Assembly: GCF_015234275.1 (NCBI RefSeq)
Contig: NZ_JADGII010000007.1
Source: Prosthecochloris ethylica
GTDB lineage: Bacteria > Bacteroidota > Chlorobiia > Chlorobiales > Chlorobiaceae
Strand: one strand, 5' to 3'
DNA: 64,000 bases
How positions within the stretch are numbered: the first letter of the stretch is position 1; each line of letters begins with the position of its first letter. The notes below the pieces were generated by a model that made no database searches, was not told where the DNA came from, and saw only the letters and a list, made by a program, of their open reading frames with translations. This document shows positions 15,357 through 25,800 of the stretch, piece after piece. Both the position numbers and the translations under genes were made by a program.

Positions 15357-16838
15357 TCAATCAGATTCGAAAAATTCAGGTGCGATCAGGTTGCCCGTGT
15401 TGAGCATCAGCCCGGGATCGAGGGCTTTCTTGACGCGCACCATTTCCATCATGCCTTCCCGGCCGAACATCTCGGGCATATAGCCGGCTTTCAGTTTTCC
15501 GATGCCATGTTCCGCTGACAGGGTTCCGCCCAGTTCGAGCGCTTTGCGTACCAGCGTGATGTAGAGTTCCTTGGCCTCGAGGAACTGCTGATGGTTTTCG
15601 GGCAGAATGTTGAGGTGAACATGCCCGTTGCCGGCATGACCGAAAATAATGTAGTGAAATCCGTGATGTTCGCACCTGTCGCGGTAGAAGCGGAAAAGTT
15701 CGGTAAACCCTTCTTCAGGGACCGCCATGTCGGTGCTGATTTTGCTTTCCTGCTGGCGGCTCAGCCACTCATTGACCTGTACCGGAAGTTCATGGCGGAA
15801 CTCTTTCATTTTTCTCTGTTCCCCGGCATCGAGGGCGACCCAGGAGTCCTCTGTCATGGCATGGCACGCTTCCATCAGCCCGAACCACTCGTCGAGCAGC
15901 CCGTCTTCCGTTGCGGCCGTGGCTTCCTGTTCGAGAAACACCGCCCCGGCGGCGTTTCGGGGAATGTCGGGGTAGACGTTGGAGAGAAAGTCCAGGGCGT
16001 TTTTTTCGAACATTTCGAGTGCACGGGGGTCGAGGTTTCCGGGGCGCTTTCTGGCCCTGTCGAGAAAACGGAAGAGATTGCCGATGTCGTCGAAGTAGAC
16101 GAGGAACGAGACAATCTGTTCCGGCAGCGGGATGAGCCGCAGTTCGGCTTCGGTAATGATGCCGAGCGTTCCTTCCGAGCCGATGAACAGGTCGATGAGG
16201 TCCATGCCCGGGGCCGAGTAATACCCGGCATTGTGTTTTGAGGTCGACGGCATGGTGTAGCGGGGGATGGCGATGCTCAGCGGTTCATGTCCTGGCCGGT
16301 CGATGGTGATGTTGCCCTGGCTGTCGGCCCGGCACTCCCCACGACGGATGTCGAGCAGCTCGCCCGTGGCCAGCACTACCTCCAGGCGGTTGATGTAGTG
16401 GCGTGTCGGGCCGTATTTGAACGTGCGTGCCCCTGATGAGTTGTTGGCGATGGTGCTGCCGATAAAGCAGAGCTTTTCGGTCGGGTCGGGAGGGTAGAGC
16501 CATCCGGCATCCTGAACCTTGTTCTGGATATCGTCGAGAAGCGCTCCGGCGCCGACCGTTATGCTGGCACAATCTTTCCCCTCGGGGCGGACATCTCCGA
16601 TATGGTCGAGTTTTTCCATGGCGATGACATAGTCGCCGAACGGGATGCGGCCACCCGTGGTGCCGGTGCCGTTGCCGGAAATCGTCAGCCGCCGGTTGCG
16701 TTCGGCGGCTTCACGGACCACTGCCCGGACCTCTGCGGTGTTTTCCGGCAGATAGACTCCGGGTGTGTGCCCGGTCCGGATATTGCTGGTGTCTTCGAGA
16801 AAACGCCGGGTCTGTTCAGGGTTCTCGTTCAGTTTCAT
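15357..16838 (-). CDS. FAD-linked oxidase of the GlcD/D-lactate dehydrogenase type
   Basis: 493 residues from ATG 16838, which overlaps the end of mrdA by 23 bases. The N-terminal FAD_binding_4 (VAO-type) domain shows YLPENTAEVRAVV and SGNGTGTTGGRIPFGD. The C-terminal FAD-oxidase domain ends with FGHAGNGHVHLNIL and SAEHGIGKLKAGYM, the conserved cofactor and substrate histidines. It probably oxidises a 2-hydroxy acid such as glycolate or D-lactate; the substrate cannot be told from sequence. It is likely co-transcribed with mreCD-mrdA. Confidence 0.85.
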   Translation of the reverse strand: MKLNENPEQTRRFLEDTSNIRTGHTPGVYLPENTAEVRAVVREAAERNRRLTISGNGTGTTGGRIPFGDYVIAMEKLDHIGDVRPEGKDCASITVGAGALLDDIQNKVQDAGWLYPPDPTEKLCFIGSTIANNSSGARTFKYGPTRHYINRLEVVLATGELLDIRRGECRADSQGNITIDRPGHEPLSIAIPRYTMPSTSKHNAGYYSAPGMDLIDLFIGSEGTLGIITEAELRLIPLPEQIVSFLVYFDDIGNLFRFLDRARKRPGNLDPRALEMFEKNALDFLSNVYPDIPRNAAGAVFLEQEATAATEDGLLDEWFGLMEACHAMTEDSWVALDAGEQRKMKEFRHELPVQVNEWLSRQQESKISTDMAVPEEGFTELFRFYRDRCEHHGFHYIIFGHAGNGHVHLNILPENHQQFLEAKELYITLVRKALELGGTLSAEHGIGKLKAGYMPEMFGREGMMEMVRVKKALDPGLMLNTGNLIAPEFFESD

Positions 16839-18651
16839 CGCTGGTTTCCTGCGCTGTCGTTGTTTGCTCTGTCGTCGTTTCGTCGGTCTCAGCCGGTTCT
16901 GGACCGTTAACATAATAATTAATCATCGCTCTTGCTATAGGTCCGGCGTTGCTGCTGCCGTACCCGGCATTTTCGACCAGGACGGCAATGGCAATGGACG
17001 GGTCCTCGACCGGAGCGAAGGCGACGAACCAGGCATGGTCCTTGCCATGGGGGTTCTGTGCGGTTCCTGTCTTGCCGGCGATTCTGACGCTGTCGAGCCT
17101 GGCGATCCGCCCGGTTCCGCGTTCGACGACGGCTTCCATCGATTCGGTGATGAAGTCCAGCGTGCTTTCCGATACGGGGAGTTTTTTTCTGCTGAACTCG
17201 ATGTCCGTATAGGTACCGTTGCCGGTTTCGCGGTAGCCCTGGACCACGTGCGGCTGGTAATAGGTCCCTTTGTTGGCTATCGCAGCGGTGAAGGCCGCCA
17301 GCTGTAGTGGGGTGGTGTTGAGCTCACCCTGCCCGATAGCCAGGCTCACGAGATAGCCTCTCGTCCATTTGCCCTTGCCGTAGCGCTTGTCGTAATAGTC
17401 GGACGAGGGAAGAGGGGCTGATCGTTCGCCGGGAATGTCGATGCCGGTGGTCTTGCCGAACCCGAACATTCTGCCGTATTCCGTCCATTTTTCGAAGCCG
17501 ACATCGAAGATGAGTTCGTAGAAATAGGTGTTACAGGATTCCACGATCGCTTCTTTCATGTTGACCGGGCCATGCCCCTGCCCGCCATGACAGAGAAATC
17601 GCCCGCGGCCAAGGCGGAAGACGCCGGTGCAGAGAATTTTTTTGCTGGTACTGATGGCATCTTCTTCGAGGGCGGCGATGGCCAGGAGCAGCTTGTAGAC
17701 CGAGCCGGGCGGATAGGTCGCCTGGATTGCCCGGTTGAAGAGGGGTTTGCGGGGGTCCTGCGCGATGGCCAGCCATTTTTCGCGGTCGGTCCTGCCGTTG
17801 AGTGTTTCCAGGTCGTAGTCTGGCTGGCTCGTCATGGCGAGAATGCCGCCGTCTCTGGGGTTTATCGCAACGACCGCGCCGGGTTTTTCTGTTTTGGCAA
17901 GTTCCTGTTCCGCGACCTTCTGCAGCCCGGCATCGATGGTGAGGTGAATGTCGTTGCCGTTGATGAACGGCTGGTCCTTGGCGCCTTCCTCGAATTTGCC
18001 GACCACTCTGCCGATGGAGTTGACCAGTTCGTAGCGCACGCCTTTTTCGCCTCTGAGGACCTCTTCGTATGATTTTTCGAGCCCCTTGCTTCCTGTTTTG
18101 TCGTCCGGCGAATATCCCTTGTCGGCCATGCTTTCCAGCTGCTGTTTCGAAATCAGGGAGAGGTAGCCCAGCAGGTGCGAAGCGCGGATCGAATCGGTGT
18201 ACTTGCGCTTGTTTTCCACCTCGATGAGTACGCCCGGAAGCTGCCAGAGGTTTTCATTCAGGCGCATCATCTGGTGCTGCTCGATATCGCGTTCGACAAC
18301 AGAGGGGGCAAAACGGTTGTAGCGCCGTCCCTTTTCGATACGTTCTTCGAGCTCCTCTTTTTCCATTTCAAGCAGTGATGCCATGAGGCCAATGGATTCC
18401 CTGTTGAACTCCGATGGAATCACCTTGATGTTGTAGAGCGGCTGGTTGGTGACGATGATCGTGCCGTTGCGGTCGATCATGCGCCCTCTCGGCGCCTGCT
18501 CCCATATTCTTCGCAGGCTGTTGGTGTCGGAAATCGAGCCGAGCTTTTTGTATTCGAATACCTGCAGGTAGATCAGCCGGGCGAAGAGCAGGGCGAACAG
18601 CGCGATGACGACAAGCGCGACCGTGATAACCCTTTGCTGGACTTTATCCAT
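16816..18651 (-). CDS. mrdA: Penicillin-binding protein 2 (elongasome transpeptidase)
   Basis: PBP2 crosslinks peptidoglycan during cell elongation with RodA and MreBCD. 611 residues: a short cytoplasmic tail, a membrane anchor (about 7-30), a pedestal domain starting at QAPRGRMIDRNGTIIV, and a transpeptidase with S317 in PPGSVYKLLL, the SxN motif VESCNTYF and KTGT in AGKTGTAQNPHGKDHAWF. It follows mreD by 3 bases. All active-site motifs are intact. A Thr/Glu-rich tail ends the protein. Confidence 0.95.
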   Translation of the reverse strand: MDKVQQRVITVALVVIALFALLFARLIYLQVFEYKKLGSISDTNSLRRIWEQAPRGRMIDRNGTIIVTNQPLYNIKVIPSEFNRESIGLMASLLEMEKEELEERIEKGRRYNRFAPSVVERDIEQHQMMRLNENLWQLPGVLIEVENKRKYTDSIRASHLLGYLSLISKQQLESMADKGYSPDDKTGSKGLEKSYEEVLRGEKGVRYELVNSIGRVVGKFEEGAKDQPFINGNDIHLTIDAGLQKVAEQELAKTEKPGAVVAINPRDGGILAMTSQPDYDLETLNGRTDREKWLAIAQDPRKPLFNRAIQATYPPGSVYKLLLAIAALEEDAISTSKKILCTGVFRLGRGRFLCHGGQGHGPVNMKEAIVESCNTYFYELIFDVGFEKWTEYGRMFGFGKTTGIDIPGERSAPLPSSDYYDKRYGKGKWTRGYLVSLAIGQGELNTTPLQLAAFTAAIANKGTYYQPHVVQGYRETGNGTYTDIEFSRKKLPVSESTLDFITESMEAVVERGTGRIARLDSVRIAGKTGTAQNPHGKDHAWFVAFAPVEDPSIAIAVLVENAGYGSSNAGPIARAMINYYVNGPEPAETDETTTEQTTTAQETSDETEREP

Positions 18652-18654
18652 TCG

Positions 18655-19149
18655 TCAATTCAGTAAGATCGTTTTTCGTAACACGAACTGGTAGATGGCT
18701 GCTCCGAGCAGCAGGGTCAGGGTGCTTGCCAGGAGGACGTTGAGCAGCAGGTGCAGCCACAACGGCAGGGCCTGAAGGTTCACGGCGAGAGCGACCACGG
18801 TTTTTCCGCTGAGGCTCGCCAGCATGAGCGATGTGAAGAACATCTTTCGTTTCTGGCTCGGTGATGCATGGCTGTCTTCCGGAATATGGAAAAACCCGGC
18901 AACGAACCCTTCGATGGTTTTTGCCAGTGCATCGAGACCGAACGGTCCGGTGAAGAACCCGATCAGCAGGCCGGTAAAGAACCCGTAGGTCATCGATGTG
19001 TTCATTCCGTAGCGCAGGGCGATAAAGACGATGCAGATCGTCAGCATGTCGGGGAACGTCCCGAAAAGCGTGATCCGCGAACCGAGAAAAAGCTGCACGA
19101 GACTGACGACGATCAGTACGATGATATTTGTTACATGGTCTTTTAACAC
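18655..19149 (-). CDS. mreD: Rod shape-determining protein MreD
   Basis: 164 residues, about five membrane helices, GTG start. The pattern QLFLGSRITLFGTFPDMLTI and the order mreC-mreD-mrdA identify it; MreD sequences are otherwise poorly conserved. It is an inner-membrane component of the elongation complex with MreB, MreC, RodA and PBP2. mreB is not in this window. Confidence 0.88.
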   Translation of the reverse strand: MLKDHVTNIIVLIVVSLVQLFLGSRITLFGTFPDMLTICIVFIALRYGMNTSMTYGFFTGLLIGFFTGPFGLDALAKTIEGFVAGFFHIPEDSHASPSQKRKMFFTSLMLASLSGKTVVALAVNLQALPLWLHLLLNVLLASTLTLLLGAAIYQFVLRKTILLN

Positions 19150-19182
19150 GTCCGTTGTTCTGCTTGAAGGTTGAAAAGGCGT

Positions 19183-20016
19183 TCAGGGTTTCTCTGGCGG
19201 TGCGGTGAGCAGTTGTTTTTCCTGGTCGGGGGTTTTTTCGGCGATCAGCACATAGTGCAGTGACGAAAAGTCAACCGCCAGACGGACGGTGGCGTCGTAA
19301 AACTGTTTTCCTTCTTCGAGCCGTATGATCTGCCCCGCCGGTATGCCCCTGAGGGCGAATGTACTGAAGTCCGATGTGGAGATGTTCTCGTCGTTCGACA
19401 GGGAACTGCTGAGCGGAACATTGAGCAGGGAGCCCAGCCGTGGGTCTTTGCCGTCCCACCTGAGAATGCCGTGGGTTCGGTTGCTGTCCGATACGACACT
19501 GACGCTGAAGTCGGGATGGATCAGCGGCATGATGCCTGCATAGTTCGGCGATACCCGCACGACTCTGCCTACCAGTCCGTCCGGGGTCAGTACGGCCATA
19601 TCTTTTCGAACGCCCTGCCTCGATCCGGCGCTTACGACCAGCAGGTTCTCCTTGCTGTCGGAGGTCCAGTCAACCACCCGTGCAGGAATCAGGTCGGGCG
19701 TTTGTTCCAGGTCGATGTAGTTCGAGAGGTTCGTGAGGTCGGGAAGGTCCCTGTTGAGCTGGCGGGTGGTGAGCAGTTCCGACAGCAGAAAAGCGTTCTG
19801 GCGTATCAGCTGACGGTTTTCATCCCTGAGAGCGAAATAGTTCTGTACCCCGTCGATGGTGCGGGCGATACCGGAGCGCAGCTCGAGCGCTCCCGACTGC
19901 AGCGTCTGGACCGGGGCGCCTTCATTGTATTTCATCAGCAGGCCCGCGATGATGCAGTAGACGACAAGCAGCAGGTAACTGTTATAGGCGTACAGGGTTT
20001 TCAGCAGTTGTGACAC
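19183..20016 (-). CDS. mreC: Rod shape-determining protein MreC
   Basis: 277 residues: an N-terminal membrane anchor (SYLLLVVYCIIAGLLM), a coiled coil (about 50-85), then the periplasmic beta-barrel core with LIPARVVDWTSDSKENLLVV and SRQGVRKDMAVLTPDGLVGR. MreC bridges the MreB filament to PBP2. It starts at GTG 20016, overlapping the end of the CDF exporter gene by 16 bases, so the exporter and the elongation genes may share a transcript. Confidence 0.92.
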   Translation of the reverse strand: MSQLLKTLYAYNSYLLLVVYCIIAGLLMKYNEGAPVQTLQSGALELRSGIARTIDGVQNYFALRDENRQLIRQNAFLLSELLTTRQLNRDLPDLTNLSNYIDLEQTPDLIPARVVDWTSDSKENLLVVSAGSRQGVRKDMAVLTPDGLVGRVVRVSPNYAGIMPLIHPDFSVSVVSDSNRTHGILRWDGKDPRLGSLLNVPLSSSLSNDENISTSDFSTFALRGIPAGQIIRLEEGKQFYDATVRLAVDFSSLHYVLIAEKTPDQEKQLLTAPPEKP

Positions 20017-20921
20017 GGGTGTTCTGGCTGTTCAGCTGAAGTTTTCCGGGCTTCGAGCTGGATGGTTACATGATCGATATTGTAGAGTTCCTTCATCTTC
20101 CGGTGAATGCAGGCAAGGAGCGAACAGTTGTCAGCAGGATCGTCGACGACCAGGTGGCAGCTGAGGGCATAGACTCCGCTCGTCAGGGCCCAGACATGCA
20201 GGTCATGCAGGTCGTGTACATGATTGAAATGTAACAGAGTTTTTTCAATCTCGTCAATGTCGAGTTCTTCCGGAACGGATTCCATGAGCACGTTGACCGA
20301 TTCACGCAGTATTTTGACGGCGCTGTGAATGATGAGCAGGGCGATCAGGAAGCTGATGAAACTGTCGATGAACGTGAGCCCGGTGAGGGTGATCAGCAGG
20401 GCTCCGGCAACGACGCCGACAGATCCCGCAAGGTCACTGAGCACGTGTATGTAGGCGGCCTTGACATTGACGCTGTTTTTCTGTTCCCTGTGCAGCATGA
20501 ACGCGCTCGCGATATTTGCGGCAAGGCCGATCAGCCCGAAGACGAGCATGGTCGTGCTCTGGATATCTGCCGGCAGGGAGATTCTCCTGAACGCTTCTAT
20601 CAGCACAAAAACGGCCATGACGCAGAGAATGATGCCGTTGATGAGAGCTGCCAGTATTTCTATGCGGACGTAGCCGTACGAGCGTTCCTGGGTCGAGGGA
20701 CGGCTGCTGATGTAGACGGCGATAAAGCTGATCAGGAGGGCGAAGAGGTCGGTTGCCATGTGGCCGGCGTCGGCGACGAGGGCAAGGCTGCCCGAAAGCC
20801 ATCCGCCGATCAGCTCTACGATGAGGATCAGGCTGGTGATGCCGACAGCGAAACCGAGGCCTTTTCTGGCTTTTCTTCCCTTGAATGTCTTTTCGGTAAG
20901 TACCCGTTCATTGTGTTCCAT
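20001..20921 (-). CDS. Cation diffusion facilitator (zinc/cadmium-type exporter)
   Basis: 306 residues from ATG 20921. Six membrane helices with the CDF metal sites: ALVADAGHMATDLFALLISF in helix II and YIHVLSDLAGSVGVVAGALL in helix V, i.e. HxxxD pairs typical of Zn/Cd exporters of the CzcD/ZitB group. The cytoplasmic tail holds the dimer domain (VHDLHDLHVWALTSGVYALS) and ends with His/Cys residues (HPCHNC), a possible metal-sensing end. A longer frame upstream lacks family similarity. Confidence 0.88.
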   Translation of the reverse strand: MEHNERVLTEKTFKGRKARKGLGFAVGITSLILIVELIGGWLSGSLALVADAGHMATDLFALLISFIAVYISSRPSTQERSYGYVRIEILAALINGIILCVMAVFVLIEAFRRISLPADIQSTTMLVFGLIGLAANIASAFMLHREQKNSVNVKAAYIHVLSDLAGSVGVVAGALLITLTGLTFIDSFISFLIALLIIHSAVKILRESVNVLMESVPEELDIDEIEKTLLHFNHVHDLHDLHVWALTSGVYALSCHLVVDDPADNCSLLACIHRKMKELYNIDHVTIQLEARKTSAEQPEHPCHNC

Positions 20922-21152
20922 GCACGTCCGGCTCAGGATAGTGTCTTCAGTATACAACAGGCTGTGCCCTGACAGGGAATATAAGGGAATCTGCTCAAAG
21001 AAGGGGGAAGAACTCCTGATCTGCTGGCGGCAGGGGAACGAAACATTTTTGTATATTGAAAATTTTTCAAGAGGTATCGTACCCCGCTGCGGCTGAAGTC
21101 CTGACGCAGGAACGGAGGGGTCTCTGGACAATGTATTAAATTTTACAGATGA

Positions 21153-21536
21153 ATGAGTGGCACTATCGTTGACAAGTTTATTGTCGTCGGTGACAGGGTC
21201 CTGATTCGTCCGAAATCGAACGATGAGCGGACCAAATCAGGTATTTACCTGCCTCCCGGCGTGAAGGAGAAAGAAAAAATACAGAGTGGATATGTCCTGA
21301 AAATAGGTCCCGGCTATCCGGTCGGCCCGCCGCCGGAAAGTGACGAGCCCTGGAAAGAGGATGTTTCGACACCCCAGTACATACCGCTCCAGGCGCGGGT
21401 GGGGGACCTTGCGGTGTTCATGCAGAACAGTGCGTACGAGATCGAGTATGAAGGGGAGCAGTACCTTGTGGTGCCCCATGCGGCGATCCTCCTGCTTGTC
21501 AGGGAGGATGACGATCTCGAGTATTACCTGAAATAA
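21153..21536 (+). CDS. GroES-like co-chaperonin paralogue (orphan)
   Basis: 127 residues. The N-terminal half follows the Cpn10 pattern: VVGDRVLIRPKSNDERTKSG then IYLPPG, a mobile-loop-like tripeptide, then GYVLKIGPGYPVG. After an insert (SDEPWKEDVSTPQYIPLQAR) comes VGDLAVF...YEGEQYLVVPHAAILLLV, the normal C-terminal barrel strands. It is about 30 residues longer than GroES, and no groEL is adjacent. It may be a modified cap for a chaperonin or have another role. nadA follows after 40 bases. Confidence 0.75.
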   Translation: MSGTIVDKFIVVGDRVLIRPKSNDERTKSGIYLPPGVKEKEKIQSGYVLKIGPGYPVGPPPESDEPWKEDVSTPQYIPLQARVGDLAVFMQNSAYEIEYEGEQYLVVPHAAILLLVREDDDLEYYLK

Positions 21537-21576
21537 ACGCCCGCCAGCAGAGGTGCGGCACAAACCGGTGCAGACC

Positions 21577-22545
21577 ATGAAAACGTTTTTACCATACCGA
21601 ATTCCGGCGCTCGATGATGAGGAGCGGGCGCTTCTCGAAAGGATAGAGACCCTGAAAAAGGAACGCAATGCGGTGATTCTCGCCCACTACTATACCGTGC
21701 CGCGCGTTCAGGATGCGGCTGATGTCGTCGGTGACAGCCTCGCGCTCGCCCGTGCGGCGGAGGAGACCGATGCCGAAGTGATCGTGTTTGCCGGGGTGTA
21801 TTTTATGGGTGAGACCGCCAAGCTGCTCAATCCCGACAAGCTGGTGCTGATGCCGGACAATTCCGCCGGCTGCCCCCTTGCCGACAGCTGCCCGACAGAT
21901 GAGTTCAGGGCGTTCAAGAAAGAGCACCCCGATGCCACGGTGGTCAGTTACATCAACTCGACGGCGGAGATCAAGGCGGAGTCGGATATTGTCTGTACAT
22001 CGTCAAATGCCGAGCATATTGTCCGCCAGATCCCGGAGGACAAGCCGGTCATTTTCGGGCCCGACAGAAACCTCGGCGGCTATATCCAGCGCAAGCTCGG
22101 GCGCGACATGATTATCTGGCAGGGCTATTGCTATGTGCACGATGCCTACAGCTGGGACTACATTGCCAGGGCGGCGGCTGAATATCCGCAGGCCAGGGTG
22201 ATTGCGCATCCCGAATGCCGCCGCGAGGTGCTGGACCATGCCGATTTCGTGGGCTCGACCGGCGCCCTGCTGGCGTATACGGAGGAGAGTGATGCCGCTG
22301 AATTCATTGTGGCGACGGAGCCGGGGATTCTCTACGAAATGAAAAAACGTTCACCCGGCAAAAGCTTCATTGCCGCCCCGGCCACCAGCGGTTCTTCGGG
22401 CAGCGTATGCACGCAGATGAAGCAGAACTCCCTGAAAAAGCTCTGTGAGTGCCTCGAGCGGAGCGAGCCGGAAATCGTGGTTGACAAGGACCTCGCCGAA
22501 GCGGCGTTGCGCCCGATCAGGAGGATGCTCGAGATGTCAGCCTGA
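21577..22545 (+). CDS. nadA: Quinolinate synthase
   Basis: NadA condenses iminoaspartate (from NadB) with dihydroxyacetone phosphate to quinolinate, using a [4Fe-4S] cluster. 322 residues from ATG 21577; an upstream GTG at 21553 is less likely. The three cluster cysteines are in NSAGCPLADSC, DIVCTSSNA and SGSVCTQMKQN. AHYYTVPRVQDAADVVGDSL is the family's N-terminal signature. A strong terminator follows. Confidence 0.94.
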   Translation: MKTFLPYRIPALDDEERALLERIETLKKERNAVILAHYYTVPRVQDAADVVGDSLALARAAEETDAEVIVFAGVYFMGETAKLLNPDKLVLMPDNSAGCPLADSCPTDEFRAFKKEHPDATVVSYINSTAEIKAESDIVCTSSNAEHIVRQIPEDKPVIFGPDRNLGGYIQRKLGRDMIIWQGYCYVHDAYSWDYIARAAAEYPQARVIAHPECRREVLDHADFVGSTGALLAYTEESDAAEFIVATEPGILYEMKKRSPGKSFIAAPATSGSSGSVCTQMKQNSLKKLCECLERSEPEIVVDKDLAEAALRPIRRMLEMSA

Positions 22546-22577
22546 CATCGGGCCGCCCGTCATCGTTCTTCAGTATC

Positions 22578-22613
22578 AACCCCGAAAGGCAGTGCTTTTC
22601 GGGGTTGTTTTTT
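22578..22613 (+). terminator. Rho-independent terminator after nadA
   Basis: AACCCCGAAA...TTTTCGGGGTT forms a stem of about 10 bp, followed by GTTTTTTG. It lies 32 bases after the nadA stop and ends that transcript. Confidence 0.85.
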
Positions 22614-22792
22614 GTGTTCCGGGGTGGACGCTTTTTTTACGTCATTCGGACGGTGTCTTCCAAGCAAAATTTTGATGGCAAGCAATTTTTTTTATCCCCC
22701 TGTCACGAGTATATTGATTTCATCGAGGAGCATGGCGGTACATCGCCTGTGTGCGGCAGTTTGCTGTAACTCATTATATTTTAATATTTTGA

Positions 22793-22814
22793 AAGGGCTT
22801 GACGCCCTTTTTTG
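22793..22814 (+). terminator. Terminator-like hairpin in the nrdJ leader
   Basis: AAGGGC-TTGAC-GCCCTT is followed by TTTTG. It lies about 50 bases before the nrdJ start codon and about 180 bases after the nadA terminator, so nadA does not need it. It may be an attenuator in the nrdJ leader or the end of a small transcript. The other bases between 22614 and 22862 are AT-rich and show no gene I can support; nrdJ promoter elements probably lie there. Confidence 0.55.
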
Positions 22815-22862
22815 AGTTCCTCTGGATAATTGGAATACGAACATTCACCGCAATATATCACC

Positions 22863-25800
22863 ATGAAGATCACCCGTCGTTTTACACGTAAAAATCAGAA
22901 TGTCTTTGATCAGTTTGAATACACCAGGCGCACCTCTGTTCTGCGTAATCCTGACGGGTCAAAGGTCTTCGAAATGACTGATATCGAGGTCCCGAAGCGG
23001 TGGTCGCAGGTGGCGACGGATATCCTGGCTCAGAAGTATTTCCGCAAGACCGGCGTGCCCCAGCGCGACGCGAAGGGCAACATCATGCGTGACGAGGACG
23101 GCAAGCCGGTGACCGGCAGCGAACGCTCCATCAAGGAGGTTGTTCACCGCCTGGTCGGCTGCTGGAAAGACTGGGGGGAAAAGAACGGGTATTTCGATGC
23201 TGCCGAGGATGCAGACGCGTTTTACGATGAAGTTTCCTACATGCTGCTCCACCAGATGGGTGCTCCGAACTCTCCCCAGTGGTTCAACACGGGGCTGAGT
23301 TATGCCTACGGCATCGACGGTCCCGCCCAGGGGCACTATTACGTGGATCCGGAGACCGGAAAGGTCCGTGAGTCCGAGGATGCCTACAGCCGTCCGCAGG
23401 CCCATGCCTGTTTTATCCAGTCGGTGCAGGACGATCTGGTCAACGATGGCGGGATTTTCGACCTGGCCGTTCGCGAAGCGCGGGTCTTCAAGTTCGGCAG
23501 CGGTTCGGGCACGAACTTTTCGAATCTCCGTTCGAGCGGTGAAAAGCTCAGCGGCGGCGGGTCGTCGTCAGGGCTGATGAGCTTCCTGAAAATTTTCGAT
23601 TCGGCGGCAGGTGCGATCAAGTCAGGCGGGACCACCCGGCGTGCGGCAAAGATGGTCATTGTCGATATCGACCATCCCGATATCGAAGCGTTTATCGAGT
23701 GGAAAGCGCGCGAGGAGGATAAGGTCGCTTCCCTGGTGGCGGGCTCGAAAATCTGTTCGAAATTCCTCAAGGCGATCGTCGACGAGGCCGTGACGAACGG
23801 TGCCGATCGTACGGCCAATCCGAAGCTGAACCTTCTCATTACCAACGCGCTTTCACGTGGGGTTCCCATGAGCTATATCGTCAGGGTGATGGCGCTGGTC
23901 GAGCAGGGGTATACCTCGCTTGATTTCGAGGAGTACAATACCCATTACGAGTCTGAAGCCTACCAGACGGTGAGCGGTCAGAACTCGAACAACACCGTCC
24001 GTGTGACGAACGAGTTCATGAAAGCGGTGGAAAACGACGAACTCTGGGTTCTCAGGGAGCGGACCACCGGCAAAAATGCGCGTTCTGTCAGGGCCCGCGA
24101 CCTGTGGGAAAAGATCGTCATGAGCGCCTGGAAATGCGCCGACCCGGGTCTGCAGTTCGATACCACGATCAACGACTGGCACACCTGCCCCTCGAGCGGT
24201 CGCATCAACGGCAGCAACCCGTGTTCCGAGTACATGTTCCTCGATGATACGGCCTGCAACCTGGCGAGCCTCAACCTTGTGCATTTCCTCGATATCGACA
24301 AGGGGGAAATCAAGGTCGAGGAGCTGCTGCACGCCACGCGTCTCTGGACGGTTGTGCTGGAGATTTCGGTGCTGATGGCGCACTTCCCGTCAAGCGATAT
24401 CGCGCGGCTGAGCTACGAGTTCAGGACGCTCGGCCTCGGTTTTGCCAATCTCGGGACGGTTCTGATGGTGCTGGGTATTCCGTACGATTCTCCGCGGGCC
24501 CTGGCGATTGCTGGGGCGATTTCAGCCATGATCACCGGTGGCGCCTACCGGACATCGGCTGAACTTGCCGGTGATCTCGGCCCGTTTGCCCGTTACAAGG
24601 ACAACAGAAAGGATATGCTCCGGGTGATACGCAATCACCGCCGGGCGGCACATAATATGTCAGACGAAGAGTACGAGGGGCTCCTGGTCAAGCCGCGCGG
24701 CATCGATTCGGAATACTGTCCGTCGAGCCTGTTCAAGGCGGTCGGGAAGGTCTGGGACGAGGCGCTCGCTCTCGGGGAGAAGAACGGCTACCGCAACGCC
24801 CAGGTCAGCGTGATCGCCCCGACCGGAACGATCGGCCTCGTCATGGATTGCGATACGACCGGCATCGAGCCCGAGTTTGCCATTGTCAAGTTCAAGAAAC
24901 TCGCCGGCGGCGGGTATTTCAAGATTGTCAACCAGTCGGTGCACATGGCGCTGGAGCGACTGGGCTACAAGGCAAAGCAGATCGAGGAGATCGAGCAGTA
25001 CTGCAAAGGCCGCGGGACGATGTCCGGCTGCCCGACCATCAATCATCAGTGGCTGAAAAACAAGGGATTCACCGATGACAAGATCGAGGCGGTGGAGGCG
25101 CAGCTGGAGAACGTGTTCGATATCCGTTTCGCGTTCAACAAGTGGATTCTCGGCGAGGAGTTCTGCCATTCGCTCGGTTTCAGCGATGCTCAGCTCAACG
25201 ATCCGAATTTCAACATGCTCGAGGCGCTGGGGGCTTCCCATGAGGATGCAGAAGCGGCTAACGACTACGTGTGCGGCACCATGACGATCGAGGGCGCTCC
25301 GCATCTCAAGCTCGAGCACCTGCCGGTGTTCGACTGTGCGGGAACATGCGGGCGCAAGGGCGAGCGCTTTATCCAGCCGATGGCCCACGTCCGGATGATG
25401 TCGGCCGTGCAGCCTTTCGTGTCCGGTGCGATTTCCAAGACGGTGAACATGCCGGCCGGGGCCACGGTCGAGGAGATCAGCGACGTGTATTTTACGGCCT
25501 GGCAGCACATGGTCAAGGCGATTACGATCTACCGTGACGGTTCCAAGCTGTCGCAGCCGCTTTCCAACAGCAGCTACCAGGACCTCGACGAGGTGATCAT
25601 GCTCGGTACCGAGGAGGATCTCGACGAGACACAGGGGCCGAAGGAGGTCCAGGAGCGGATTGTGGAGCGCGTGTACCACCGTTCCGAACGCAGGCTTCTG
25701 CCGAAGCGGCGCAAGGGATATATCCGTGAAGCCTATGTCGGCGGGCACAAGGTGTTCCTGCGTACCGGTGAGTATGAAGATGGGGCACTTGGTGAGATCT

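Noticed and set aside
22830..22862. NrdR-box-like sequence (CAATATAT) just before nrdJ
   Set aside because: Only one half-site matches and no second box at the proper spacing is seen.
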